Below, piece after piece: positions 26,139-33,421 of a DNA stretch of 37,869 nucleotides. The notes under the pieces are model-generated. The model was not told where the DNA came from and did no database searches. It worked only from the letters and a program-made list of their open reading frames with translations. Every line of letters starts with the position of its first letter. Position 1 is the first letter of the stretch. The stretch comes from Proteobacteria bacterium SG_bin9. Its GTDB lineage: Bacteria > Pseudomonadota > Alphaproteobacteria > Rhizobiales > Xanthobacteraceae. The position numbers and the translations under genes were made by a program. The stretch covers positions 1-37,869 of the forward strand of contig LWDM01000017.1 in assembly GCA_002083525.1 (NCBI GenBank), given 5' to 3'.

Positions 26139-26975
26139 CTAGAGGCCCGTATTGAGGAAGTCCGCCACCAGTTTGATCTGGTCAGGGACGTTCAGCGCCG
26201 GTGCGTGGCCGCAGCCCTTGATGGTGACGACCTTACAACGCGGGTTCTCGCGCTCCATGCGTTCGCAGTCCTTGGGCAGCAGGAGATCGGACGTCTCACC
26301 GCGCAGGCAGAGCATGTCGCAGGTCAACTTCTTCCAATTGTCCCACTGCTCTTCGTTCGACTTGAAGTGGATCTTGATCTCAGGATCGATGTGCGGCGAC
26401 ACCGTGCCGTCCGGATTGCGCCGGGTCGATGTTTCGGTGAGGCGGTTGTACTGCGCGTCGGTCATGTAGCCGTACGGCTTGTAGATCTGGCGGAAGTACG
26501 CGTTGAGCTCGGTGACGCGTTTGAACTTCGGCGGCGGCGCGCCGGCATACGAGTTGATGCGATCAAGTGCCGCCTGCGCAACTACCGGCCCCATGTCGTT
26601 GAGCACGAAGCGGCGGAAGCGGCCAGCCATGTTGTTCGCGGCAGCCTCGATGCCGATGATCGCGCCCATCGACGTGCCGAGCCAGTCGACCGTGTTAAAG
26701 TGCAGCGCATCGAGTAGCGCCTGCGCCTGCTGCGCGTAGAACTTGCGATTGTATTCTTTCGCCGGCTCCGGACTCCACTCGCTGTAGCCGCGGCCGATCG
26801 TGTCCGGCACGATGATGTGGCGGTCGTTCGCCATGGCGATTGCGATGTCGTCGAAGTCGCGGCTGGTGCGCGCCACGCCGTGCCACATGATCAGCGGCGG
26901 CTTGCCGCGCGTGCCCCATTCCACGTAGTGCACTTCACGGCCGCAGAGCTCGATGTAATGCGATGTCGGGGTCAC
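26139..26975 (-). CDS. Alpha/beta-fold hydrolase
   Basis: This 278-residue protein has an intact alpha/beta hydrolase triad. The nucleophile is Ser102 in LGTSMGA, the acid probably lies in RGETSDLLLP (about residues 226-235), and the His is in GCGHAPALN (about residue 258). The oxyanion region is MWHGVARTSRDF. A cap region with PPPKFKRVTELNAYFRQIYKPYG separates the two halves. It could be an esterase, a C-C hydrolase or a haloalkane dehalogenase relative; the substrate is not predictable. It ends 176 bp before the DUF1993 start. In that gap ACGCGCGG/CCGCGCGT (26079-26104) forms an 8-bp hairpin that could help end this transcript. Confidence 0.88.
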   Translation of the reverse strand: MTPTSHYIELCGREVHYVEWGTRGKPPLIMWHGVARTSRDFDDIAIAMANDRHIIVPDTIGRGYSEWSPEPAKEYNRKFYAQQAQALLDALHFNTVDWLGTSMGAIIGIEAAANNMAGRFRRFVLNDMGPVVAQAALDRINSYAGAPPPKFKRVTELNAYFRQIYKPYGYMTDAQYNRLTETSTRRNPDGTVSPHIDPEIKIHFKSNEEQWDNWKKLTCDMLCLRGETSDLLLPKDCERMERENPRCKVVTIKGCGHAPALNVPDQIKLVADFLNTGL

Positions 26976-27017
26976 ACGCGCCTCCCTGATGTTTTTGTTT
27001 TGTTATGCGCAGATTCT

Positions 27018-28241
27018 TTATGCACCACTCCGCAGCCGCGCCAGCAGTTCGGCGGTCGGCCACGAGTCAGCGGGCAAGCCGTACTTGATCTGCATCGCCT
27101 TCATCGCGATGCGGCTCTGCTGACCCATGATGCCGTCGATCTTGCCGACGTTGTAGCCGCGCTTGGCGAGCAGCTGCTGCATCTCCTTCAGGTCGTTGAA
27201 AGGAAGTTGCGCGACCGGCGTCGCCGGCTTCAACATCGGTCCCGCGCCTGCAATCCGCGTCGCGAGATAGCCGGCGGTCGTCGAATAGATCAGCGAGTTG
27301 TTCCATTCGGTGTAAGCCGCGAAATTCGCGTATGCCATGAATGCGGGCCCCGTGCGGCCCATCGGCAGCAGGACGGAAGCGGGGAGCTCGTCCTTCGGCA
27401 GTGGACGTCCATCGGCGAGCGTCACGCCCCACGCTGCCCACTTCGAGCGCGGATGTTTAACGCTGAGATCGGTCTGATCCCACGGCAGGTTCGCCGGCAC
27501 GCGGATTTCCTGCAGCCACGGCTCGCCGCGCTTCCACTTCAGGCCGTTGCCGATGTAGTTCGCCGTCGAGCCGATCACGTCGGCCGGGCTGTGGATCAGA
27601 TCGCGCTTGCCGTCGCCGTCATAGTCGACAGCGTAGTCGTAATAGTGGCGCGGCAGGAATTGCGTCTGTCCGAGTTCGCCGGCCCATGAGCCGATCAGTT
27701 CAGAGAACGAGAGATCGCCGCGATCGATGATCTTCAGCGCGGCAATGGTTTCCTCGCGGAACATGTCGGAGCGGCGGCAGTCGTAGGCGAGGGACACCAG
27801 CGAGCGCATGATCGGCAGCTTGCCTTGCACAACGCCGAAGTCGCTTTCCAGCGCCCAGAACGCGGTGATGACCGCCGGCGGCACGCCGTATTCCTTCTCG
27901 GCGCGCGCGAACGCTTGCGCGTACTGCTTGATGAGCTGCTGGCCTTTGACGCGGCGGGCTTCCGAGGCCATGCGGCCGGAGAACTCGGTGAAGATCTGGC
28001 CGAACACGCGCTGGCCGCGGTCGCGATTGACGATGCCCTGGTCGTAGACGAGGCCCTGTGCGGCGGCTGAAAGCGCGCGCTGCGACACGCCGGCCTTCAC
28101 CGCGTCCTGCTTCAGCTGCTCAAGGAACTGCGGAAAGCCCATGCCCTTGCGGCACGGGCCCGGCGTCTGGGCGAAGGCGGAGGTTGGCAGATAAGCAATT
28201 GCGGAAATCAATAAAGCAAGAAATGAGGCCAGGCGCGGCAT
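27018..28241 (-). CDS. Lytic murein transglycosylase (MltB-like) with peptidoglycan-binding domain
   Basis: This 407-residue periplasmic enzyme cleaves the glycan strand of peptidoglycan to 1,6-anhydro products. A signal peptide ends near SAFAQTP (about residue 25). The catalytic domain follows, with Glu132 in AFWALESDFG, and later GSWAGELGQTQFLP and the DGDGKRDLIHSPADVIGSTANYIG region typical of the MltB family. A C-terminal PG_binding_1 domain (LPFNDLKEMQQLLAKRGYNVGKIDGIMGQQ) completes it. An upstream in-frame ATG would add MDGRVKPGHDEREN, but that peptide comes from an intergenic repeat, so I place the start at 28241. Confidence 0.92.
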   Translation of the reverse strand: MPRLASFLALLISAIAYLPTSAFAQTPGPCRKGMGFPQFLEQLKQDAVKAGVSQRALSAAAQGLVYDQGIVNRDRGQRVFGQIFTEFSGRMASEARRVKGQQLIKQYAQAFARAEKEYGVPPAVITAFWALESDFGVVQGKLPIMRSLVSLAYDCRRSDMFREETIAALKIIDRGDLSFSELIGSWAGELGQTQFLPRHYYDYAVDYDGDGKRDLIHSPADVIGSTANYIGNGLKWKRGEPWLQEIRVPANLPWDQTDLSVKHPRSKWAAWGVTLADGRPLPKDELPASVLLPMGRTGPAFMAYANFAAYTEWNNSLIYSTTAGYLATRIAGAGPMLKPATPVAQLPFNDLKEMQQLLAKRGYNVGKIDGIMGQQSRIAMKAMQIKYGLPADSWPTAELLARLRSGA

Positions 28242-28252
28242 GTTTTCTCTCT

Positions 28253-28344
28253 CGTCATGGCCGGGCTTGACCCGGCCATCCACCTAAAAACGAACGCACG
28301 CACTCTTTGCAAGATGGATTGCCGGGTCAAGCCCGGCAATGACG
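28253..28344. repeat. Paired inverted palindromic repeats (REP/BIME-like)
   Basis: Two 30-bp units, 28253-28282 and 28315-28344, are inverted copies of each other separated by 32 bp. Each has a CCGGG...CCCGG stem around CTTGA/TCAAG. They differ at only two positions, and those form a base pair in the stem (G-C in one, T-A in the other), so folding is preserved. Read in one frame they spell MDGRVKPGHDE. Confidence 0.8.
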
Positions 28345-28362
28345 AAGCTGGTGTGTGAGTGC

Positions 28363-28400
28363 GGCCAAAAAGCAAAATGCCCGGCCGTGAGGCCGGGCAT
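28363..28400 (-). terminator. aceA: Rho-independent terminator of isocitrate lyase
   Basis: On the - strand ATGCCCGGCC pairs perfectly with GGCCGGGCAT across a TCAC loop, followed by TTTGCTTTTT. It starts 30 bp after the aceA stop. A perfect 10-bp stem with a T-rich tail makes this a strong terminator. Confidence 0.85.
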
Positions 28401-28430
28401 TCGTATTGAGCGTTTCCCGTTGGATCGATC

Positions 28431-30068
28431 TTAGTCGAACTGGTTCATCGTGTTGTGCGCACCGCCCGCCTTCAGGGCTGCTGCGCCGGCGAAGTATTCC
28501 TTGTGGTCGTCGCCGATGTCGGAGCCGGCCATGTTCTGGTGCTTCGCGCAGGCGATGCCCTGGCGGATTTCCGCGCGCTGCACGTTCTTCACGTAACCGA
28601 GCATGCCCTGGTCGCCGAAGTATTCCTTCGACAGGTTGTCGGTCGACAGTGCCGTCGTGTGATAGGTCGGCAGCGTGATCAGGTGGTGGAAAATGCCGGC
28701 GCGCTTCGCCGAGTCCGCCTGGAAGGTGCGGATCAGCTGGTCGGCTTCGATCGCCAGCGGCGTTTCGTCGTACTCCACCTTCATCAGGTCGGCGCGGTTG
28801 TACTTGCTGACGTCCTTGCCGGCCGCCTTCCACTCGTCGAACACCTGCCAGCGGAAATTCAGCGTCCAGTTGAACGACGGCGAGTTGTTGTAGGCGAGCT
28901 TCGCGTTCGGGATGACCTCACGGACGCGATCGACCATCTCCGCGATCTGCGCGATGTTCGGACGCTCCGTTTCGATCCACAGCAAGTCCGCGCCGTTCTG
29001 CAGCGAGGTGATGCTGTCGAGAACGCAGCGGTCGACGCCGGTGCCCGAGCGGAACTGATACAGGTTGCTCGGCAGACGCTTCGGACGCAGCAGCTTGCCG
29101 TTACGGCTGATGATGACGTCGCCGTTGCCGACCTTCGACGGATCGACTTCGTCGCAGTCGAGGAAGCTGTTGTACTGGTCGCCGAGATCGCCCGGCTTAT
29201 GGCTGACGGCGATCTGCTGTGTGAGGCCTGCGCCGAGCGAGTCGGTGCGGGTCACGATGATGCCGTTGTCGACGCCCATCTCGAGGAAGGCGTGACGGCA
29301 GGCGCGGATTTTCGCCAGGAACACCTCGTGCGGAACGGTGACCTTGCCGTCCTGATGGCCGCACTGCTTCTCGTCCGAGACCTGATTTTCGATCTGGAGC
29401 GCGCAAGCGCCGGCTTCGATCATCTTCTTGGCGAGCAGGTAGGTCGCCTCGGCGTTGCCGAAGCCTGCGTCGATGTCAGCGATGACCGGAACGACGTGGG
29501 TCTGGAAGTTGTCGATGCTGGCGATCAGCGCGGCTTCCTTCGCCTTGTCGCCCGCCTTACGTGCGGCGTCGATCTCGCGGAAGGTGTTGCCCATCTCGCG
29601 AGCGTCGGCCTGACGCAGGAAGGTGTAGAGTTCTTCGATCAGCGCCGGCACCGAGGTCTTCTCGTGCATCGACTGATCCGGCAGCGGGCCGAACTCCGAG
29701 CGCAGCGCCGCGATCATCCAGCCCGACAGGTACAGGTAGCGGCGATCGGTCTTGCCGCCGAAGTGCTTCTTGATCGAGATCAGCTTCTGCTGCGCGACGA
29801 AGCCGTGCCAGCAACCCAGCGACTGGGTGTACTTGGTCGGATCCTTGTCGTACGCCGCCATGTCGGCGCGCATCACGTCCGCGGTGTAGCGGGCGACGTC
29901 GAGGCCGGTCTTGAAGCGGTTCTGCAGGCGCATGCGCGCCACGGCCTCTGCGGTGACGCCGTTCCAGTTCGGCTGGTTCTTGAGGAGAGCCGCAGCGGCC
30001 TCGATCTCAGCCTGGTAAGACGAGGGGCCCTGAATTTGTCCGGTGATGTCGCGCGATTGATAATTCAT
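28431..30068 (-). CDS. aceA: Isocitrate lyase
   Basis: This 545-residue enzyme splits isocitrate into glyoxylate and succinate, the entry to the glyoxylate shunt needed for growth on acetate or fatty acids. The catalytic loop is EKQCGHQDGK, with nucleophilic Cys236. The KQCGH form (rather than KKCGH) and the extra length mark the longer ICL subgroup known from Pseudomonas and many alphaproteobacteria. Mg2+-binding acidic stretches such as PVIADIDAGFGN (about residues 194-205) are intact. GGGAG precedes the ATG at 30068. Malate synthase is not in the window. The gene is divergent from an ScfR-type regulator and shares a 154-bp control region with it. Confidence 0.96.
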   Translation of the reverse strand: MNYQSRDITGQIQGPSSYQAEIEAAAALLKNQPNWNGVTAEAVARMRLQNRFKTGLDVARYTADVMRADMAAYDKDPTKYTQSLGCWHGFVAQQKLISIKKHFGGKTDRRYLYLSGWMIAALRSEFGPLPDQSMHEKTSVPALIEELYTFLRQADAREMGNTFREIDAARKAGDKAKEAALIASIDNFQTHVVPVIADIDAGFGNAEATYLLAKKMIEAGACALQIENQVSDEKQCGHQDGKVTVPHEVFLAKIRACRHAFLEMGVDNGIIVTRTDSLGAGLTQQIAVSHKPGDLGDQYNSFLDCDEVDPSKVGNGDVIISRNGKLLRPKRLPSNLYQFRSGTGVDRCVLDSITSLQNGADLLWIETERPNIAQIAEMVDRVREVIPNAKLAYNNSPSFNWTLNFRWQVFDEWKAAGKDVSKYNRADLMKVEYDETPLAIEADQLIRTFQADSAKRAGIFHHLITLPTYHTTALSTDNLSKEYFGDQGMLGYVKNVQRAEIRQGIACAKHQNMAGSDIGDDHKEYFAGAAALKAGGAHNTMNQFD

Positions 30069-30160
30069 GGTGGTGCTCCCGATGAACCCGAGTGAAGTTG
30101 TCCCTCTTTGAACGCACCGCAGCGCAAATCGCTAGAGACTCCGAAGATAGCTTGTCATAC

Positions 30161-30199
30161 TTTACAAACTTTCATTGTAATGATGTAATATCTTTACAA
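30161..30199. promoter_or_regulatory. Divergent aceA/scfR control region with three half-sites
   Basis: TTTACAA (30161-30167), TTGTAA (30175-30180) and TTTACAA (30193-30199) form alternating inverted half-sites. A + strand promoter TTTACA (30161-30166), 17 bp, TGTAAT (30184-30189) lies within them. The half-sites resemble the TTTGCAAA-type sites I recall for RamB/ScfR-family regulators. The 39 bp are AT-rich, in contrast to the surroundings. Binding by the adjacent regulator is inference. Confidence 0.6.
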
Positions 30200-30222
30200 T
30201 CAGGTGGTTTTTGAGTTTGGCC

Positions 30223-31662
30223 ATGGCGACATCGTCGGCAGTTCGATCAGTTTTCATGGGCCCGCGGCTGCGGCGGCTGCGGCGCGACCTCGGCCTGACC
30301 CAGGCCGACATGGCGGCCGATCTCGACATTTCCGCACCCTACGTGGCGCTGCTGGAGCGCAACCAGCGGCCGGTGACGGCCGACATGCTGCTGCGGCTCG
30401 CGCGCACCTACAAGATCGATCTCGCCGATCTCGCCGGTGACGGCGGCGCCGATCACACGGCGCGCATGCAGGCGGTGCTGAAGGAGCCGATGTTCGCCGA
30501 CATCGACATTCCGCCGCTCGAGATAACGGATATCGCCATCGGCTATCCGGGCTTGGCGGAGGCGTTCCTGCGTCTCTACACGGCCTACCGCGAGGAGCAG
30601 TTGGCGCTCGCCGACCGCACCGCGCCGGGGCTCACTCCGAGTGCGGGAAAGTCGCGCAAGGGCAGCGCGGACGTCAGCGATCCGGTGGCGGAGGTGCGCC
30701 GGTTTCTCGCCGCGCGCAAGAACAACTTCGCCGATCTCGACGACGCGGCCGAGCGCATTCTGCAAGGGCCTGCGGATACGAACTGGTTCATCGAGCGGCT
30801 GCGCGAGCGTCACAAGCTGCGGGTGCGGCATCTGCCGCCGGACGTCATGCTCGGCTCGGTGCGGCGGCTCGATCTTCACCGCAAGGAAGTGCTGTTCGAC
30901 GACTCGCTCGACACGGCGAGCTTCAACTTCCAGCTGGCGCAGCAGCTTGCATATCTGGAGTTCGAGGATGAAATCACCGCTGCGCTGAAGGCCGGTCACT
31001 TCAGCAGCAAAAGCGGCAAGCTGCTGGCGCATCGCTCGCTAGCAAGTTACGCCGCAGCCGCGCTGATCATGCCGTATTCGGCGTTCGCGAAAGCCGCGGA
31101 AACACGCAGTTACGACCTCGAAGCGCTGGCGCGGCAATTCGGCACGAGTTTCGAGCAGACGGCGCACCGTATCACGACGCTGCAGCGGCCAGGCTCCGAG
31201 AAGGTTCCGTTCTTCCTGATCCGTGTCGATCCCGCTGGCAACATCTCGAAATTGCTCGATGGTGCGGGCTTTCCCTTCGCCAAGCACGGCGGTGCCTGCC
31301 CGCTGTGGTCCGTGCACGGCGTGTTCAAGACGCCCCGCCAGATCGTTACGCAGTGGCTGGAATTGCCTGACGGGCAGCAGTTTTTCTCGATCGCGCGCAC
31401 GGTGACGGCGGGCGGCGGATCGTACGGCGCGGCACGCGTCGAGCGCGCCATTGCGATCGGCTGCGCGGCCGAGCATGCGGGGAAACTGATTTATACGCAG
31501 GACGACGCGGGACGCCGCGAGAAGCCGACGCCGATCGGCGTTGCCTGCCGCGTCTGCCATCGTCCGACATGCGCGGCGCGTTCCGAGCTTCCGATCGGAC
31601 GTGAATTGCTTCCGGACGACTACCGCCGTCTCAGCGTTCCATTCGGCTTCTCGTCGGATTAA
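30223..31662 (+). CDS. XRE-family ScfR-type transcriptional regulator
   Basis: This 479-residue protein has an N-terminal XRE helix-turn-helix (about residues 13-69; RLRRDLGLTQADMAADLDISAPYVALLERNQRP), then a long middle region with an IrrE/ImmA-like segment (NFQLAQQLAYLEFEDEI), and a C-terminal ScfR (DUF2083) part with GVACRVCHRPTCAAR, whose cysteines are characteristic. The family includes RamB of actinobacteria and PccR of Rhodobacter. These sense short-chain acyl-CoAs and control the glyoxylate shunt or propionyl-CoA use. Divergence from aceA fits that exactly. The start is uncertain among TTG 30211, ATG 30223 and ATG 30256; I chose 30223. Confidence 0.9.
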   Translation: MATSSAVRSVFMGPRLRRLRRDLGLTQADMAADLDISAPYVALLERNQRPVTADMLLRLARTYKIDLADLAGDGGADHTARMQAVLKEPMFADIDIPPLEITDIAIGYPGLAEAFLRLYTAYREEQLALADRTAPGLTPSAGKSRKGSADVSDPVAEVRRFLAARKNNFADLDDAAERILQGPADTNWFIERLRERHKLRVRHLPPDVMLGSVRRLDLHRKEVLFDDSLDTASFNFQLAQQLAYLEFEDEITAALKAGHFSSKSGKLLAHRSLASYAAAALIMPYSAFAKAAETRSYDLEALARQFGTSFEQTAHRITTLQRPGSEKVPFFLIRVDPAGNISKLLDGAGFPFAKHGGACPLWSVHGVFKTPRQIVTQWLELPDGQQFFSIARTVTAGGGSYGAARVERAIAIGCAAEHAGKLIYTQDDAGRREKPTPIGVACRVCHRPTCAARSELPIGRELLPDDYRRLSVPFGFSSD

Positions 31663-31745
31663 TGCCAACACGGGCGCTGGATTCTTGCGCGAGATGCAGT
31701 ACAACCAGCGCCAGCGAGACTATCTACGGTGATCAGGAGACCGAT

Positions 31746-31946
31746 ATGAGTGGCAGCAATTTCTGGGTGATTGGCGGCGAGTTCGGCTCGATGAACTTCC
31801 ACAAGCTCGTGGCAGGTTCGGCGCAGGTGCAGGGTCCGTTCAAGACGCGCCAGGAAGCCGAGGAATGCTGGAAGCAGATGTCGGAAGAAAACCGTCACAA
31901 GGCCGGCGTGCGCTTCTCAATCGTCGAAGAGCCGAACCGCGGCTGA
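31746..31946 (+). CDS. DUF4170 domain protein (66 aa)
   Basis: This 66-residue protein fits the DUF4170 family: NFWVIGGEFGSMNFHKL at the start, GPFKTRQEAEECWKQMS in the middle and a final strand RFSIVEE. The family is small, alphaproteobacterial and uncharacterised. AGGAGA (31735-31740) precedes the ATG closely, so translation is well supported. It follows the ScfR-type gene by 83 bp and has a likely terminator downstream, so it may be the distal gene of that transcript or an independent one. No signal peptide or membrane segment is visible. Confidence 0.85.
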   Translation: MSGSNFWVIGGEFGSMNFHKLVAGSAQVQGPFKTRQEAEECWKQMSEENRHKAGVRFSIVEEPNRG

Positions 31947-31972
31947 CCTGATCCGATCGCCCGATCAATACG

Positions 31973-32006
31973 CGGCCCTGTCCGGGTGCTCCGGGCGGGG
32001 CCGTTT
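31973..32006 (+). terminator. GC-rich hairpin after the DUF4170 gene
   Basis: CGGCCC (31973-31978) pairs with GGGCCG (31998-32003), and an inner CCGG/CCGG pair extends the stem, followed by TTT. It lies 27 bp past the DUF4170 stop. The T-run is short, so efficiency is uncertain. Confidence 0.45.
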
Positions 32007-32138
32007 GCATTCCAAGGGCGATTCTCGCGCGCGGGCGTCCCAAGGCGGTACAAGTCATTGGAAATCAATGGCCTTTTCCCGGATCATGGTAACTGATAGG
32101 TTAACGTCAGTTTCAGTGCCGACGAGAGAGGCCGCCGC

Positions 32139-32687
32139 ATGTCCGAGCCGAACGCGAACACCGAGGGACGTCCCGTCGCGCTCCGCGATGCCTTGCGCCG
32201 GGCCCGGATCGAAGCTGCGGACCGTACCGGCGTCGTCGTCGATCTGCGCGATGCGGAAGTGGCGCGCCTCGAAATTCTGAGCGAAGCGCTCGATCCGCTG
32301 TTCAAAGAGATTCCCGACCAGATCGATCTGTTCGATCGCGGCATCAGCCAGGGCGATACGCCGCGGCTTTGGATCGACGTCGTCGCGCATGTCGTGATGG
32401 GCCGTGACAAGCGGCAGTATCGCTTCGTGCGCGACACGCGCTTCGGCCGCACGGTGCTCGCAGAGTCGCACGAAACGGGACCGATCGTGCAGGCGATCAC
32501 CGACTATGTCGCCCGCCGCATGATCGAGCGCGAGCATGCGTTGACTGCTTCGCCTGTCGCTGCAGCAGTAACCGAAGTTGCTCCGCCGCGCCGCGGGTTT
32601 CGCATCTGGACCTTCGTGCTCGGCGCGATCGTTGGTGCCGCCGCGCTGTTAGGCGTGGCGTTTCTGATGGCGCTGCGCGGCGGCTAG
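32139..32687 (+). CDS. Hypothetical tail-anchored membrane protein
   Basis: I do not recognise the family of this 182-residue protein. Residues 1-150 are charged and soluble, with helices such as ALRDALRRARIEAADRTG and a segment IDVVAHVVMGRDKRQYRFVRDTRFGRTVLAES. A single hydrophobic helix (about residues 157-179, FRIWTFVLGAIVGAAALLGV) ends the protein after a Pro-Arg hinge (PPRRG). This is a tail-anchor layout with the main domain in the cytoplasm. The next gene starts 6 bp later and encodes another single-pass membrane protein, so the two probably act together. Two short inverted repeats lie upstream, CATTG/CAATG (32056-32070) and AACTGA/TCAGTT (32091-32112). Confidence 0.75.
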   Translation: MSEPNANTEGRPVALRDALRRARIEAADRTGVVVDLRDAEVARLEILSEALDPLFKEIPDQIDLFDRGISQGDTPRLWIDVVAHVVMGRDKRQYRFVRDTRFGRTVLAESHETGPIVQAITDYVARRMIEREHALTASPVAAAVTEVAPPRRGFRIWTFVLGAIVGAAALLGVAFLMALRGG

Positions 32688-32693
32688 CAAGCA

Positions 32694-33416
32694 ATGCAAA
32701 TCCAAGGCGGCACGGTCACCGTCTGGGTTGTCATTCTGGCGGTGATTGCTGTCATCGCTTTGCTTTACGTGCTGTCGGCCTGGCGCAAGTATCGGCGCGC
32801 CGAATTCATCCGCACCTATCGCTGGCCCGCGGCGCTTCTCGATCATCTTGAAAAACGCCGTCCGGGTTTGGCGCGCAAGGACAGTGCGCTGGTTGCGCAG
32901 GGGCTGCGTCAGTTTTTCGTCGCTTACCTGATGAGCGGCAGGCGCTACGTGTCGATGCCGTCGCAAGTCGCCGACGACCTCTGGCACGAGTTCATTCTCT
33001 ACACGCGCGAATACGAACGCTTCTGCAGCCAAGCGTTCGGCACCTTCCTGCATCACTCGCCGGCGACCGTGCTGACGCGCGAACGGCGCAGCAGCAACGA
33101 GGGGCTGCGGCGCGTGTGGTGGCACTGCTGCAAGTACGAGAGCATCGATCCGGTGAATCCATCGCGGCTGCCGCTGTTGTTCGCGCTCGACGGCAAGCTG
33201 AAGATTCCCGGCGGCTTCGTCTATCATCCGAACTGCGATGCCTTACGGCGCGGCGGCGGCTACGGTGGACAGTGCGGCGCCGATTTCGCGAGCTCCTCGG
33301 TCGACGGCAGCACCAGCGGCTTCGGCGACAGCGGCTCCAGCAGCGATGGCGGAAGCAGTGACGGCGGCGGTGATGGAGGCGGTGACGGCGGCGGAGGTTG
33401 CGGCGGCGGCGACTAA
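32694..33416 (+). CDS. GRDP-like membrane protein with glycine-rich tail
   Basis: This 240-residue protein has an N-terminal membrane helix (about residues 9-30), a cytoplasmic domain and a low-complexity tail. The domain contains VADDLWHEFILYTREYERF and FGTFLHHSP (about residues 91-123). These match the conserved Trp-His and later His pattern of the glycine-rich-domain-protein-like (GRDP, PF07173) family, best known from plants. Cysteines occur in WWHCCKYE and in NCDALRRGGGYGGQCG. From about residue 196 to the end the sequence is nearly only Gly, Ser, Asp and Cys. No function is established for bacterial members. It starts 6 bp after the tail-anchored gene and converges with the metallophosphoesterase gene, 5 bp away. 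Confidence 0.8.
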   Translation: MQIQGGTVTVWVVILAVIAVIALLYVLSAWRKYRRAEFIRTYRWPAALLDHLEKRRPGLARKDSALVAQGLRQFFVAYLMSGRRYVSMPSQVADDLWHEFILYTREYERFCSQAFGTFLHHSPATVLTRERRSSNEGLRRVWWHCCKYESIDPVNPSRLPLLFALDGKLKIPGGFVYHPNCDALRRGGGYGGQCGADFASSSVDGSTSGFGDSGSSSDGGSSDGGGDGGGDGGGGCGGGD

Positions 33417-33421
33417 TGCCG

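Noticed and set aside
28242..28283. N-terminal extension MDGRVKPGHDEREN on the lytic transglycosylase
   Set aside because: The peptide is encoded by the intergenic palindromic repeat, and the signal peptide begins right after it.
28455..30095. 546-residue open frame on the + strand
   Set aside because: Antisense to isocitrate lyase, whose family is unmistakable; composition is typical of a shadow frame.
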